Below, piece by piece: positions 8,963 through 18,099 of a stretch of DNA of 64,000 nucleotides. Below the pieces are notes generated by a model. The model did no database searches and was not told the DNA's origin. It was given only the letters and a program-made list of their open reading frames with translations. A program made the translations under genes and the position numbers. Position 1 is the stretch's first letter. Every line of letters starts with the position of its first letter. Source of the stretch: Porticoccaceae bacterium (lineage in GTDB: Bacteria > Pseudomonadota > Gammaproteobacteria > Pseudomonadales > Porticoccaceae); contig JAQWIR010000007.1 of assembly GCA_029248755.1 (NCBI GenBank), positions 29,166 through 93,165 on the forward strand. Direction: 5' to 3'.

Positions 8963-10192
8963 CTATGATTCGATCAATATGGGGATATTTGCGGTAGCAG
9001 AACCACCATGGCAGTCATCCACATAAACAAAAAGCCTGAATTCACCGCTTTTTGGGGGTGAAAACTCTATTTTTGATGATGTATGTGAGTCCGATTGTTG
9101 CCATACAATTTCTGGTGTTGGCTCAAAGTCACCACCATCACTTTCTAATTCTCGATCCACTTCTTTCATCAATTCCCAGCGATAACTTAGGCTTTTATCC
9201 GAGTATTTGATATCTATTGTTGCGCTATAAGTATGGTCTTGTTGCAAGCTGATACTCTCTTCGGCAAGCATACCGTTTACTTTTAATTTACCAATTTGAG
9301 GGATTCTGTGTTCAGCCCATTCTCCAGTCCAAAGATACTGCATCACTTGGGCCGCCTCGGTACATTTATTATTATCTAAAAATAGTCCGTACCAAGTAGG
9401 TGTTCTCTCTTGTTTTTGTCCCCATAAAAACACAAATGAACCAATACATTGTTTAGCATCAGCAGCAATGTAATTTAAAAATCTAGAGTGGTAGTCACTG
9501 GCTTTTTCTGTGCTATTTGCCTCGATAGGCCTATCCCAGCTTGTGCTTTCGCATTCCCAGTGCCCTGTGGCGCCCCATTCGGTAATCATATAAGCACCCC
9601 GATAATTACTTTCTTGCAAAAAGCGAGGTAGTTTATCGATGGCGCCATAAATTTGGAAAGACAATAAATCTAAATCGGGACATTTTTCGGCAACAAGACT
9701 CATAACCTCGGGCTCAGCGCCAGCCAGCATGGTAGTAGTCGGGTGGTTAGGGTCTATATTGTGGATCATTTTCGATAGATCATTTACCGCGCTCCATACT
9801 TCGGGGTTTTTGGAGCGTAGATTTAGTTCATTACCAATACCCCAAATTAACAGTGCGGGATGATCCTTAAGGGCAAGAATATCTTGCTTAATAGATTCCA
9901 TTTGCTCAGCTACAGCCTGCTGGTTATCGTAGTCAAAGCCATGCCGCTCTCGCTCTATCTCCAACCCCATACAGACCATTAAGCCATTTTGATGGGCTTC
10001 ATCAAGAATTTCGAGTCCGCTTTTTTCACCATTATTGACCCGCCATGTGCGAAAAGCATTACCACCAAAATCTGCAAGACTTTTAATACTGCCAAAATCA
10101 ACCCCAGCACCATTAATATAAAAAGGTTTATTATCAACCCTAAGTTGGAATTTACTATCACTGAAATGTAGCTCAACCTTAGAAGGTTTCAT
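8963..10192 (-). CDS. Clan GH-A glycoside hydrolase with C-terminal beta domain, probably laminarin-related
   Basis: 409 residues, no signal peptide. Residues about 20-290 form a TIM barrel with the clan GH-A pair: E122 in IWGIGNELN (acid/base) and E205 in YMITEWGA (nucleophile). The start, with FQLRVDNKPFYINGAGVDFGS, resembles the catalytic domain of GH2-type proteins. Residues about 300-409 look like an immunoglobulin-like beta sandwich ending ATANIPILIES. Possible families are a GH2-like barrel, GH5 or GH158; I cannot separate them by eye. Proteins of this type sit beside GH17 genes in marine laminarin loci. It is on the same strand as the GPH symporter, 125 bases upstream of it, and may share its transcript. 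Cytoplasmic action is inferred from the missing export signal. Confidence 0.72.
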   Translation of the reverse strand: MKPSKVELHFSDSKFQLRVDNKPFYINGAGVDFGSIKSLADFGGNAFRTWRVNNGEKSGLEILDEAHQNGLMVCMGLEIERERHGFDYDNQQAVAEQMESIKQDILALKDHPALLIWGIGNELNLRSKNPEVWSAVNDLSKMIHNIDPNHPTTTMLAGAEPEVMSLVAEKCPDLDLLSFQIYGAIDKLPRFLQESNYRGAYMITEWGATGHWECESTSWDRPIEANSTEKASDYHSRFLNYIAADAKQCIGSFVFLWGQKQERTPTWYGLFLDNNKCTEAAQVMQYLWTGEWAEHRIPQIGKLKVNGMLAEESISLQQDHTYSATIDIKYSDKSLSYRWELMKEVDRELESDGGDFEPTPEIVWQQSDSHTSSKIEFSPPKSGEFRLFVYVDDCHGGSATANIPILIES

Positions 10193-10336
10193 GGGTGGTG
10201 CCTTGGCTAAAAATAATGTGTTTCATTCTAGTTTTGAGGAGCGGACAAAACAAGCGCTATTGCCACTAGAAAAAACTAATCAATGAGTAATATAATTGCC
10301 GGCTTTTTTATACATAAACAATTAAAGGTTAATTGA

Positions 10337-11626
10337 GTGAAATTTTATTCTAAGTATCTTGTTCTATCACTATTATTGTGTGGTCTTATTGGCTGCGACC
10401 AAACATCTAAAGATCAATCTAAGAATCACCTTAATGGACCTTCGGCAAAAGAAATACTAGGTAACCCCAACTATCCAGCGATATCCTATGGTGGCTATCG
10501 TGAAAAAACTCGCGATGATGTGCCGACTGTTGAAGATTTAAAAGAAGATATGCAAATACTCTTTGCCATGGGTGTGCGGATTCTTCGTACCTATAATGCC
10601 TCTCAATTCCCTCAAGCAGAACGAATTCTTGAAGCAATAAAGCAATTAAAGCAGGCAGACGCTAATTTTGAAATGTATGTGATGATAGGTGCATGGATTG
10701 ATTGTAAAAATGCCTGGACAGACATTCCGCCTGTTCACGAAGAAGAAAGTGAAGAAAATAATCGTGCTGAAATTGAAATGGCGGTGACACTGGCTAATCA
10801 ATATCCAGATATTGTTAAAGTGATTGCCGTGGGTAACGAAGCGATGGTGCATTGGGCTACCAAATATTTTGTTTATCCAAAAACCATTCTGAGATGGGTG
10901 AATTATTTACAGGATCTGAAAAAAAATGGTCAACTATCCAATGATGTGTGGATCACTAGTTCAGATAATTATGAATCCTGGGGTGGAGGTCATAAGAATT
11001 ATCATGTAGCAGATTTAGAGGCGCTAATTAAAGCGGTGGATTTTCTTTCAGTACATACCTATCCATTTCATGACTCATACTATAGCCCCAAAAATTGGGG
11101 AGCTCTTGAGGGCGAAGAAAGTTTATCAAAAATAGACATTATTGAGGCCACCATGTTGCGTGCAAAACAGTATGCTATTTTCCAATATCAGGGTGTAGCA
11201 GACTATGTACAAAGCCTAGGGCTGGAAAAACCCATACATATTGGTGAGACTGGATGGTCCTCAGTTGCAGCATCGCTCTATGGCGCATCAGGCTCTAAGG
11301 CAGCTGATGAGCTAAAACTGGGGTTGTATTATCAGCATATGCGCGATTGGGAAAAAGAGTCAGGTATGTCAGTCTTTTATTTCGAGGCTTTTGATGAGCA
11401 GTGGAAAGATCCCAATGATATTAATGGATCGGAAAATCATTTTGGTCTAATTGGGCTAGACAACAAGGTTAAATTTCCTCTTTGGGGTCTGATTGATAAG
11501 CAGACATTTCAAGGACTAAGTCGAGGGGGAAAACCATTAAGTAAAAGCTATAACGGTGATTGGAATTCCCTTTTAAAGGATGCCCAAGAGCCGCCTTTTA
11601 ATGACGGCACTAATTTAGCAGATTAA
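10337..11626 (+). CDS. GH17 lipoprotein, periplasmic or outer-membrane beta-1,3-glucanase-type enzyme
   Basis: 429 residues. An N-terminal lipoprotein signal (YLVLSLLLCGLIGC, lipobox Cys at residue 20) is followed by a polar linker and a GH17 barrel. The acid/base candidate is E168 in IAVGNEAMVHW and the nucleophile candidate E304 in IHIGETGWSS; SVHTYP near 240 is conserved. Residue +2 after the lipobox Cys is Asp, which in enteric bacteria means inner-membrane retention, so it may face the periplasm. This is the third GH17 in 10 kb and the only exported one, giving a split of periplasmic versus cytoplasmic processing. It is divergent from the GH-A hydrolase gene and convergent with the PepF-like gene. 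Its GTG start at 10337 fits the signal sequence. Confidence 0.87.
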   Translation: MKFYSKYLVLSLLLCGLIGCDQTSKDQSKNHLNGPSAKEILGNPNYPAISYGGYREKTRDDVPTVEDLKEDMQILFAMGVRILRTYNASQFPQAERILEAIKQLKQADANFEMYVMIGAWIDCKNAWTDIPPVHEEESEENNRAEIEMAVTLANQYPDIVKVIAVGNEAMVHWATKYFVYPKTILRWVNYLQDLKKNGQLSNDVWITSSDNYESWGGGHKNYHVADLEALIKAVDFLSVHTYPFHDSYYSPKNWGALEGEESLSKIDIIEATMLRAKQYAIFQYQGVADYVQSLGLEKPIHIGETGWSSVAASLYGASGSKAADELKLGLYYQHMRDWEKESGMSVFYFEAFDEQWKDPNDINGSENHFGLIGLDNKVKFPLWGLIDKQTFQGLSRGGKPLSKSYNGDWNSLLKDAQEPPFNDGTNLAD

Positions 11627-11655
11627 AAGTATGCGGTGAAAAATTGAATTATGGC

Positions 11656-13551
11656 CTAGCGATTATTCAATATAATTTCCATTTCATCCATTATATCGTT
11701 CATTCGCTTAATCAGGGCTTTGTAAGGTGCCGCTGTTGCCATATCAATGCCGGCATTTTTCATAAGCTCATAGGGATAATCTGAGCCCCCAGCCTTTAAC
11801 AAATTAATAAAATCTTTTTGTGCTTGTTGATCGCCACTCCTGATTTTTTGCGCAAGATCACTGGCTGCCGCGATTGATGTAGCATACTGAAATACATAAA
11901 AATCATAGTAAAAATGCGGAATATAGGCCCATTCAATGCCATATAAGTCATCTATATTGACCACGCCTTGATCATGACCGTGATAGCGCTTCAATAACTG
12001 TAAATATATAGAGGTTAACTTAGAGCCGGTTAGTACATTCCCCGATTCGACCTCTTCATTAATCTTTAATTCAAATTCAGCAAACATGGTTTGCCTGAAA
12101 AAAGTCCCTCTTAAAGCCTCTAAGCCAATACCTAAATAAAATAGTTTTTCTTCATCCGTAGATGCTTCTTCTATAACCATATCTTGAAGTAGCATTTCAT
12201 TCATAATAGAGGCAGTTTCAGCAATAAATGTAGAGTACCCAGCCGTCTCCCAAGGTTGAACTGAATTGGATAGCACTGAGTGCACCGCATGTCCGTATTC
12301 ATGGGCAAAGGTAGAGGCGCTTTCAAAATTATCATTGTGATTTAGTAGTACATAGGGATGTACGTCATAGGCGCCCCCCGACATATAGGCACCTGAACGC
12401 TTTCCAGGAGAGGGAAAAACATGCATCCAGCGGCCTTTTACCCCCATATCATAAGCAGCCATGTATTCTTCGCCAAGAGGTTCTAGTGCGCGTCGAGTAA
12501 TTGCAATTGAATCTTCAATGCTAAAGGTTTTATCGAGGTTAACTAAGGGAGGATAAATATCGAAGTAGCGCATCTCATCCTCAATACCAAGCATTCTCTT
12601 GCGTAGCTTAAAATACCGATGCAATGTTGGAAGCGCTTGATTAACCTCTGTAACTAAGGTGCGGTAAACCTCAGGCGGCATATTGTCATCAAATAATGCG
12701 CGTCCCATTGAACTCTCATAATTGCGTGCCTCGGTCTTAAAAACTAATCCTTGAACCTGTGAATTCATGATGGCACCTAAGGTCGCTTCGTAGTCTTGCC
12801 ATACCGACCAAAAACTATCAAATACCATTTTTCTATCTTCACGATTGGGTGCTTGTCTTGCTGCAGAGTATCCAGCTTGACTTAGTCTTATTTCTCGGCC
12901 GTCAGACAATGTGACTTGAGGCCAAGGAAGATTGGCGTTGGCTAAAACCGAGTAAATAGAATTAGGGCCGCTGGTTAATTGACCTGTCTTGGCCAGCAGG
13001 GTTTCAATGTCTTTATCCAGAGTATGGGGTGCTCGACGCAATGTATCTGCAGCACTAAAACTGTGCTTATTTAACTTAGGTTCCTCGGCAATAAATTGGT
13101 TAATTTTTTCATCGCCAAGTGCTAGTAATTCAGGGCTATACCAGCTAGTAGAAGCACCTAAATCGGTAAACAAATTTCTAGCTAATTGACTTCGCTCTTC
13201 ATTTTCTGCATCGCGGGTATCAATATCTGCACTTAAGTTGGCATAAATATAGACTCTAACAGCTTCTTTATAAACGCCAGAAATTTGGTCTGATACATAG
13301 AGTAAAGATTGGGCATTTTTGCCCAGACTACCTTGGAGTTTTGACAGTTGCTGGATTTCTCTGGCAACCCTTAGTCGAGCAGCTTCCCATGCCTTCAGAT
13401 CAGCATATAGGTCACTTAAATCCCACTGGTATTTTTCTTCAACATCACTATTAATGGTGGCTTCAGGTTCTTGTTTAATAGCATTACTACTGCATGCAGT
13501 TAAAAAATAGCCAGTTATAATTATCGCGAAAAAACTTTTTTTTATGCTCAT
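11656..13551 (-). CDS. pepF: Oligoendopeptidase F-type M3 metallopeptidase, lipoprotein
   Basis: 631 residues. A lipoprotein signal (IIITGYFLTAC, Cys20) precedes a long alpha-helical M3B peptidase. The zinc motif is FAHEYGHAVH with H417-E418 and H421. The C-terminus carries GIEWAYIPHFYYDFYVFQYATS, the PepF-type substrate-binding Tyr/His region. It would cleave peptides of roughly 6-20 residues; the lipid anchor puts it in the periplasm or on the envelope, unlike cytoplasmic PepF of Gram-positives. It is convergent with the GH17 lipoprotein gene, 29 bases apart, with no clear terminator between. Confidence 0.9.
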   Translation of the reverse strand: MSIKKSFFAIIITGYFLTACSSNAIKQEPEATINSDVEEKYQWDLSDLYADLKAWEAARLRVAREIQQLSKLQGSLGKNAQSLLYVSDQISGVYKEAVRVYIYANLSADIDTRDAENEERSQLARNLFTDLGASTSWYSPELLALGDEKINQFIAEEPKLNKHSFSAADTLRRAPHTLDKDIETLLAKTGQLTSGPNSIYSVLANANLPWPQVTLSDGREIRLSQAGYSAARQAPNREDRKMVFDSFWSVWQDYEATLGAIMNSQVQGLVFKTEARNYESSMGRALFDDNMPPEVYRTLVTEVNQALPTLHRYFKLRKRMLGIEDEMRYFDIYPPLVNLDKTFSIEDSIAITRRALEPLGEEYMAAYDMGVKGRWMHVFPSPGKRSGAYMSGGAYDVHPYVLLNHNDNFESASTFAHEYGHAVHSVLSNSVQPWETAGYSTFIAETASIMNEMLLQDMVIEEASTDEEKLFYLGIGLEALRGTFFRQTMFAEFELKINEEVESGNVLTGSKLTSIYLQLLKRYHGHDQGVVNIDDLYGIEWAYIPHFYYDFYVFQYATSIAAASDLAQKIRSGDQQAQKDFINLLKAGGSDYPYELMKNAGIDMATAAPYKALIKRMNDIMDEMEIILNNR

Positions 13552-13739
13552 TTTTTTCCTGTATAAAACTTTAATTTAAGACAATATTTTAAAATAACAC
13601 TCTAATGATCAGCAAATTATCATGTTATGAAAACCTGTCAATAAGACATATTAAACTTTTGGCTCTTTTCAGAGCATATTTGCCACTAACGCTATATTCT
13701 TTGTAGAATTTGAAAGTCTAATCTGTAGGTCACTATGAA

Positions 13740-14561
13740 ATGTGCAGAATAATACTATGTATATATTTTAGTCTATTTTCAATATCCTCATTTGCTTGGT
13801 GGGATAAAGAGCATCAAATTGTGGCAATGATTGCCGAAAAAAATTTATCCCATGTGGCAAAAAAACAGGTAAATATATTGCTCAATGACAACAATTTATC
13901 TGATGTAGCCAACTGGGCCGATACAATTAAATCTCAATCAAAATGGTCCCATAGCAAGTCTTGGCACTATATGAATACCGATCAAAATAAAAACTTTGCT
14001 AGCTATAAAATGATAGTCGGTGGAGATATTTTATGGGCCCTAAATTATTTTTACCAGCAGTTAAAAAAGACAGATAACTCATTAAAAAACAGGCGAGAAG
14101 CGCTGATGTTTTTTATACATTTGGTGGGGGATATTCATCAGCCATTACATGCAGGAAAAGCCAGTGATAAAGGCGGTAATAGGGTGCCTGTAATTTGGAA
14201 AAACCAGTCGCATAAAACTAATTTACATAAGGTTTGGGATGGTCTTTTAACTCAAACAGATTTAACCCCTTCCAAAGTGGCAAGAAAAATTGATAATAGT
14301 TCATCATCTGATAGAGCTGTATGGCAAGATGCTCCTTTTGAAGTCTGGATCAAAGAATCATCTGAATTAATTGAAAATATATATGATTTTGGCGACAAAA
14401 ATAAAGGCAAGAAAATTATAAATTTAGGGGTTAAGTATCAATTGATAAATAGACCTGTTGCCGAAAGGCGTATCCTGCAAGCAGGCGTTCGTTTAGCGCA
14501 TTATTTAAACTTAGCATTTGAAGTAAAACCACCAGTTACAGTTACTACACAAACATACTAA
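13740..14561 (+). CDS. Secreted S1/P1-type nuclease
   Basis: 273 residues. The signal peptide (CIYFSLFSISSFA) is cut so that the mature protein starts with Trp20, as in S1/P1 nucleases where the N-terminal Trp binds zinc. Further ligand motifs are WDKEHQIVAMIAE, ANWADTI, WHYMN and IHLVGDIHQPLHAG. Family members are zinc-dependent single-strand nucleases and 3'-nucleotidases, here periplasmic or secreted, probably for phosphate or nucleoside scavenging. The ATG at 13740 is used because the earlier ATG at 13735 opens only a five-codon frame. It stands alone; an 8-bp inverted repeat 47 bases past its stop could be its 3' hairpin. Confidence 0.88.
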   Translation: MCRIILCIYFSLFSISSFAWWDKEHQIVAMIAEKNLSHVAKKQVNILLNDNNLSDVANWADTIKSQSKWSHSKSWHYMNTDQNKNFASYKMIVGGDILWALNYFYQQLKKTDNSLKNRREALMFFIHLVGDIHQPLHAGKASDKGGNRVPVIWKNQSHKTNLHKVWDGLLTQTDLTPSKVARKIDNSSSSDRAVWQDAPFEVWIKESSELIENIYDFGDKNKGKKIINLGVKYQLINRPVAERRILQAGVRLAHYLNLAFEVKPPVTVTTQTY

Positions 14562-14607
14562 TTGAACAACCTATACAAAATACCTAATTTTAATGCAAAT
14601 TTTTATA

Positions 14608-14671
14608 GTCAAAATTGCGACCATTTTGACGCAAAAAAACTACCTTTTGTCGCAGTGATTTTAGGTGCGAC
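14608..14671. repeat. Cluster of inverted repeats (GTCAAAAT palindrome and three TGCGAC half-sites) upstream of the TonB receptor
   Basis: GTCAAAAT-N7-ATTTTGAC (14608-14630) overlaps the first of three alternately oriented hexamers: TGCGAC at 14616, GTCGCA at 14649, TGCGAC at 14666. The last two form GTCGCA-N11-TGCGAC. This looks like a regulator-binding region 160-220 bases before the receptor start, but the hairpin may simply end the nuclease transcript. Confidence 0.35.
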
Positions 14672-14751
14672 TAGGGTGAGTCCCTGTTATCGCATATCTG
14701 GCTGTTTCGTCTCAAAAACAATGTCTTTAGTGGCGGTACGTTGTACTTTAT

Positions 14752-14787
14752 GTGCTTGATCTAGGCTGGCATAAAATCTACAAGCAC
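14752..14787. promoter_or_regulatory. Inverted repeat around a possible -10 box of the TonB receptor gene
   Basis: GTGCTTG-N22-CAAGCAC encloses TAAAAT (14771-14776). It could be an operator over the receptor promoter or a leader hairpin. The GTGCTTG half-site recurs upstream of the GPH symporter. No convincing -35 box is visible. Confidence 0.3.
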
Positions 14788-14829
14788 TCAGTCTGAAGTT
14801 TAAAGTTTTAATTTAGGGGGTTTAACAAC

Positions 14830-17800
14830 ATGTTATTCAAGAAAAAAGTTCTTTCTAGTAGTGTAGCTCTAGCCTTGGTTGGCGCAACTATGCCTGCACT
14901 TGCTCAGGATGAAGGTCTTGAGATCGAAGAGGTTATTGTTGAGGGTGGTATTCGAGCCAGTCTTAAAAAGTCAATGGATATTAAACGCGACACGGTTGGT
15001 GTTGCTGATGCTATTTCTGCAGAAGATATGGGTAAATTTCCAGATACTAACCTTGCAGAAGCTCTACAGAGAATTACCGGCGTATCCATTGAGCGCTCAC
15101 GCGGTGAAGGTAGTAAAGTAACCGTACGAGGCTTTGGTCCTGATTATAACATGGTAACCCTAAACGGCCGTCAAATGCCGACCCACAGTGGTACTAGCCG
15201 GGCTTATGATTTTGGTGATATTGCATCAGAAGGTATTTCAGCAGTTGTTATCCATAAAACTGGTAATGCATCGGCTCCATCAGGTGGCATTGGTTCTACC
15301 ATTAATATCTTAACCACTAAACCTCTTGAAGCAGGCGATGTAATATCTCTTGGTGCAAAGCGTGTATTTGATACTTCAACTGTCACTGGCGCAGATTCCA
15401 CTGAAGAGTATGCAGGTTTATTTTCTCAGACATTTGCAGACGATACTGTAGGCGTTTCTCTTAGTTTCTCTAGTCAGAATCGTAACAACGCAGATCGTTT
15501 TGGTAATGTTGGAGGCTGGAATAGCCACTTCGCCTCAACTGAAAACGCTCGTTTAGGTATTCCGGGTGATGTTGTAGGTGGCGAACGCCACCTAAACCGA
15601 CCAGAAATTGGTGACCACTTTGATGAAAACTGTGACGTTGACGCTGTAAACTGTGAGTTTGAGTCTATTTCTATTCCTCAAAGTGTTGGTTACAATCTTT
15701 CTGAATTTGAATCTTCGCGTTTGAACGGACAGCTTACTTTGCAGTGGCGTCCTTTCGATTCAATGACAGTCACTCATGATATTACAGGCACTTCTTATGA
15801 GTTAGATAGATCATACAATGATCTATCAGCCTGGTTTAATGGTCAGGGTTCTATTGGTCAAACTTCTGAATGGGATAGCGAAGCTATTTCAACACCATTA
15901 ATGTACCGTGAGCACGGTGCAAATAATGACTTTGCTATGGGTGTAGGTCGTGATGGCAGTAAAAACACCAATGTTTCGCGTGGTTGGAATATTGAGTGGT
16001 TTGCAAGTGATAACCTTCAATTAAATCTTGATTGGCATGATTCATATGCTCATCAGAGAGCAAACAGCCCGTTTGGTACTAGTTCACTGGTTACCATGGC
16101 TAGTTTTAACCGGACTGTCTCTAAAGTTTACTTTACTGAAGACTTCCCAATTTTGGAGTTAGGCTTAAACCCAGCTGATCCAAATACTGTTCAAGAGGGC
16201 GGTGAAGCGCGTCCTTTATATGCTGACGATATGGTCATTACTGGTAGTGTATTTAGTAATGGTAAATCTAAGATGAATATCGAACAAACACGATTCACCG
16301 GTTCTTATGACTTTGGTGAAGTAACAGGTATTGATTTTGGTATTGAAAAAACCGTAGTAGATAACCGCTCACTAGGTTCAAATGTGCAACGTGATACTTG
16401 GGGTGGTATTTCAGACCCTGGTTATATCAGTGACGTATTGGTTAGAACTACAATGGCGGATAATTTTGATTCGCTCTCCGGTGGAGAAGACGATCTTCGT
16501 CAAGTTGAATCTTTTTATACTTCATTGGAAGACTTAACTGATTTAGCGAGACTACTTCCAGTAACCGAGGTTGATAGCATTGCTTCTGGTACATGTGTAC
16601 CTGAGCCATTCAGAGATTTCTACTGTGCTTCAGATGACTGGACGGTTGACAAAGCTACTGCAGAAGAAACTCTAGGTGCTTATATTCAGCTTAAGTTTGA
16701 TGGCGAAATTGGTGATTATCCGGTTAATGCAAGACTTGGTTATCGCTATGAGCAAACTGATGTTATTTCAACTGCTTCTGTGCCTAAGTATCAAAATACA
16801 TCTTGGACAGGTGGTAATGAATTTAACCTTATTCCGGGAGCAGAGGTTGTAGAGGAGCCAATGAATGGTGACTACGATCTTGAGTTACCAAACTTTGATA
16901 TTAATATTTCCTTATCAGATGATGTGGTCGCTAGATTCTCAACCAGTAAGACGGTAACTCGACCTAGCTATGAAGATATTAAAGGCGGTACTTCTGCCAA
17001 TGGTACTTCTTTCAAGTATGGTAATGTTTCCGCTAGTCGGGGTTCACCTGGTTTGTTGCCTATTGAAGCGACAAACTTTGATTTCTCAACTGAGTGGTAT
17101 TACAGCGACGCTAGTTATATGTCCGTAGGCTATTTCAAAAAGGCGACTGAAAACTTTATTGGGACAACTACAGAGCTGGACGTTATCATTCCAGAATGGG
17201 ACGGTTTAACGGATGTTACCAGTGGTGGTTTATGGCAAGAAGCTGCAGATCTAGGTGGAGTTGCAGTAAATGATTTTGCAGGGATTAAGCAGTTCTTACC
17301 CTCAATACCTACTTCTGATAATCCTTTAATGTCGACAGCAGACAATGATCCTTTGTTGTTCAGTTTAAGTTATCCAGTAAACCAGAAAGATGCCAATGTT
17401 TATGGTTGGGAGTTTAACGTTCAGCATAACTTTGGTGAGAGCGGGTTTGGCTTTATCGCCAACTATACAAAAGCATGGTCAGATGTAGGCTATGTTGCTA
17501 CGCCTACAACACAACCTTGTCCAGAAGAGTTAATTAATACAGACGCTAAATGTATGATTAGTCAGTTTGCCCTAAGCGGCCTGAGTGACTCGGCTAACTT
17601 GATTGCGTTTTATGATAAAGACGGTCTTAACGCTCGTATAGCCTACAACTGGCGCGATGACTTCTTTAACGGTGATGGACAGGGTCAGGGTGCGTTTTAT
17701 GATGATGACGGTGAGAGAAGAATTGGCAATAACCCAACTCAAACTCAAGCCTATGGTCAAGTTGATATGAGCGCAAGCTATGAAATAAATGACAACCTAA

Positions 17801-17928
17801 CACTGTTTGCTGATGGTATTAATGTGACTAACGAGGGCTATAGACTCTATGGTCGTACAAAGCAACAGGTTCTTCGCTCGGGTCAAACCGGTGCCAGATA
17901 TAATCTAGGTGTTCGCTATAACTTCTAA
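14830..17928 (+). CDS. TonB-dependent outer-membrane receptor (Caulobacter/Xanthomonas sugar-receptor type)
   Basis: 1032 residues. Signal peptide MLFKKKVLSSSVALALVGAT...PALA, cleaved near residue 25; then a TonB box-like EIEEVIVEG, the plug domain (DAISAEDMGKFPDTNLAEAL, ITGVSIER, VTVRGFGP, VTLNGRQMP) and a 22-strand barrel ending in YNLGVRYNF with the usual terminal Phe. It belongs to the group known from Caulobacter MalA and Xanthomonas receptors that import oligosaccharides. A strong ribosome site (GGGGG, about 10 bases upstream) sets the ATG at 14830. Its position between a laminarin locus and a halogenase/SapC operon suggests uptake of laminarin fragments, but substrate is inference. A terminator follows. 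Confidence 0.93.
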   Translation: MLFKKKVLSSSVALALVGATMPALAQDEGLEIEEVIVEGGIRASLKKSMDIKRDTVGVADAISAEDMGKFPDTNLAEALQRITGVSIERSRGEGSKVTVRGFGPDYNMVTLNGRQMPTHSGTSRAYDFGDIASEGISAVVIHKTGNASAPSGGIGSTINILTTKPLEAGDVISLGAKRVFDTSTVTGADSTEEYAGLFSQTFADDTVGVSLSFSSQNRNNADRFGNVGGWNSHFASTENARLGIPGDVVGGERHLNRPEIGDHFDENCDVDAVNCEFESISIPQSVGYNLSEFESSRLNGQLTLQWRPFDSMTVTHDITGTSYELDRSYNDLSAWFNGQGSIGQTSEWDSEAISTPLMYREHGANNDFAMGVGRDGSKNTNVSRGWNIEWFASDNLQLNLDWHDSYAHQRANSPFGTSSLVTMASFNRTVSKVYFTEDFPILELGLNPADPNTVQEGGEARPLYADDMVITGSVFSNGKSKMNIEQTRFTGSYDFGEVTGIDFGIEKTVVDNRSLGSNVQRDTWGGISDPGYISDVLVRTTMADNFDSLSGGEDDLRQVESFYTSLEDLTDLARLLPVTEVDSIASGTCVPEPFRDFYCASDDWTVDKATAEETLGAYIQLKFDGEIGDYPVNARLGYRYEQTDVISTASVPKYQNTSWTGGNEFNLIPGAEVVEEPMNGDYDLELPNFDINISLSDDVVARFSTSKTVTRPSYEDIKGGTSANGTSFKYGNVSASRGSPGLLPIEATNFDFSTEWYYSDASYMSVGYFKKATENFIGTTTELDVIIPEWDGLTDVTSGGLWQEAADLGGVAVNDFAGIKQFLPSIPTSDNPLMSTADNDPLLFSLSYPVNQKDANVYGWEFNVQHNFGESGFGFIANYTKAWSDVGYVATPTTQPCPEELINTDAKCMISQFALSGLSDSANLIAFYDKDGLNARIAYNWRDDFFNGDGQGQGAFYDDDGERRIGNNPTQTQAYGQVDMSASYEINDNLTLFADGINVTNEGYRLYGRTKQQVLRSGQTGARYNLGVRYNF

Positions 17929-17964
17929 TTTATAGATTCTCTGTGAATTAGTTGAAGTAAGACT

Positions 17965-17995
17965 AAAGAAGCCGCTTAATTTAAGCGGCTTCTTT
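17965..17995 (+). terminator. Rho-independent terminator after the TonB receptor
   Basis: AAAGAAGCCGCTTA pairs with TAAGCGGCTTCTTT around a 3-base loop, followed by a short T-containing tail. It separates the receptor from the halogenase-like operon, so that operon is either read through at low level or has its own promoter in 18000-18099. Confidence 0.8.
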
Positions 17996-18099
17996 GTATT
18001 TAACGTATAACAAGACACAACACAGAACGCTTTGAAGTCTGTATACTGAAAAACTGTTTAGATTTCACCTTAATTTAAATAAAGCACTAAATTATTGAC

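Noticed and set aside
14562-14759. 65-codon frame after the S1/P1 nuclease
   Set aside because: TTG start without ribosome site, crosses inverted repeats and promoter DNA, and the product looks random.
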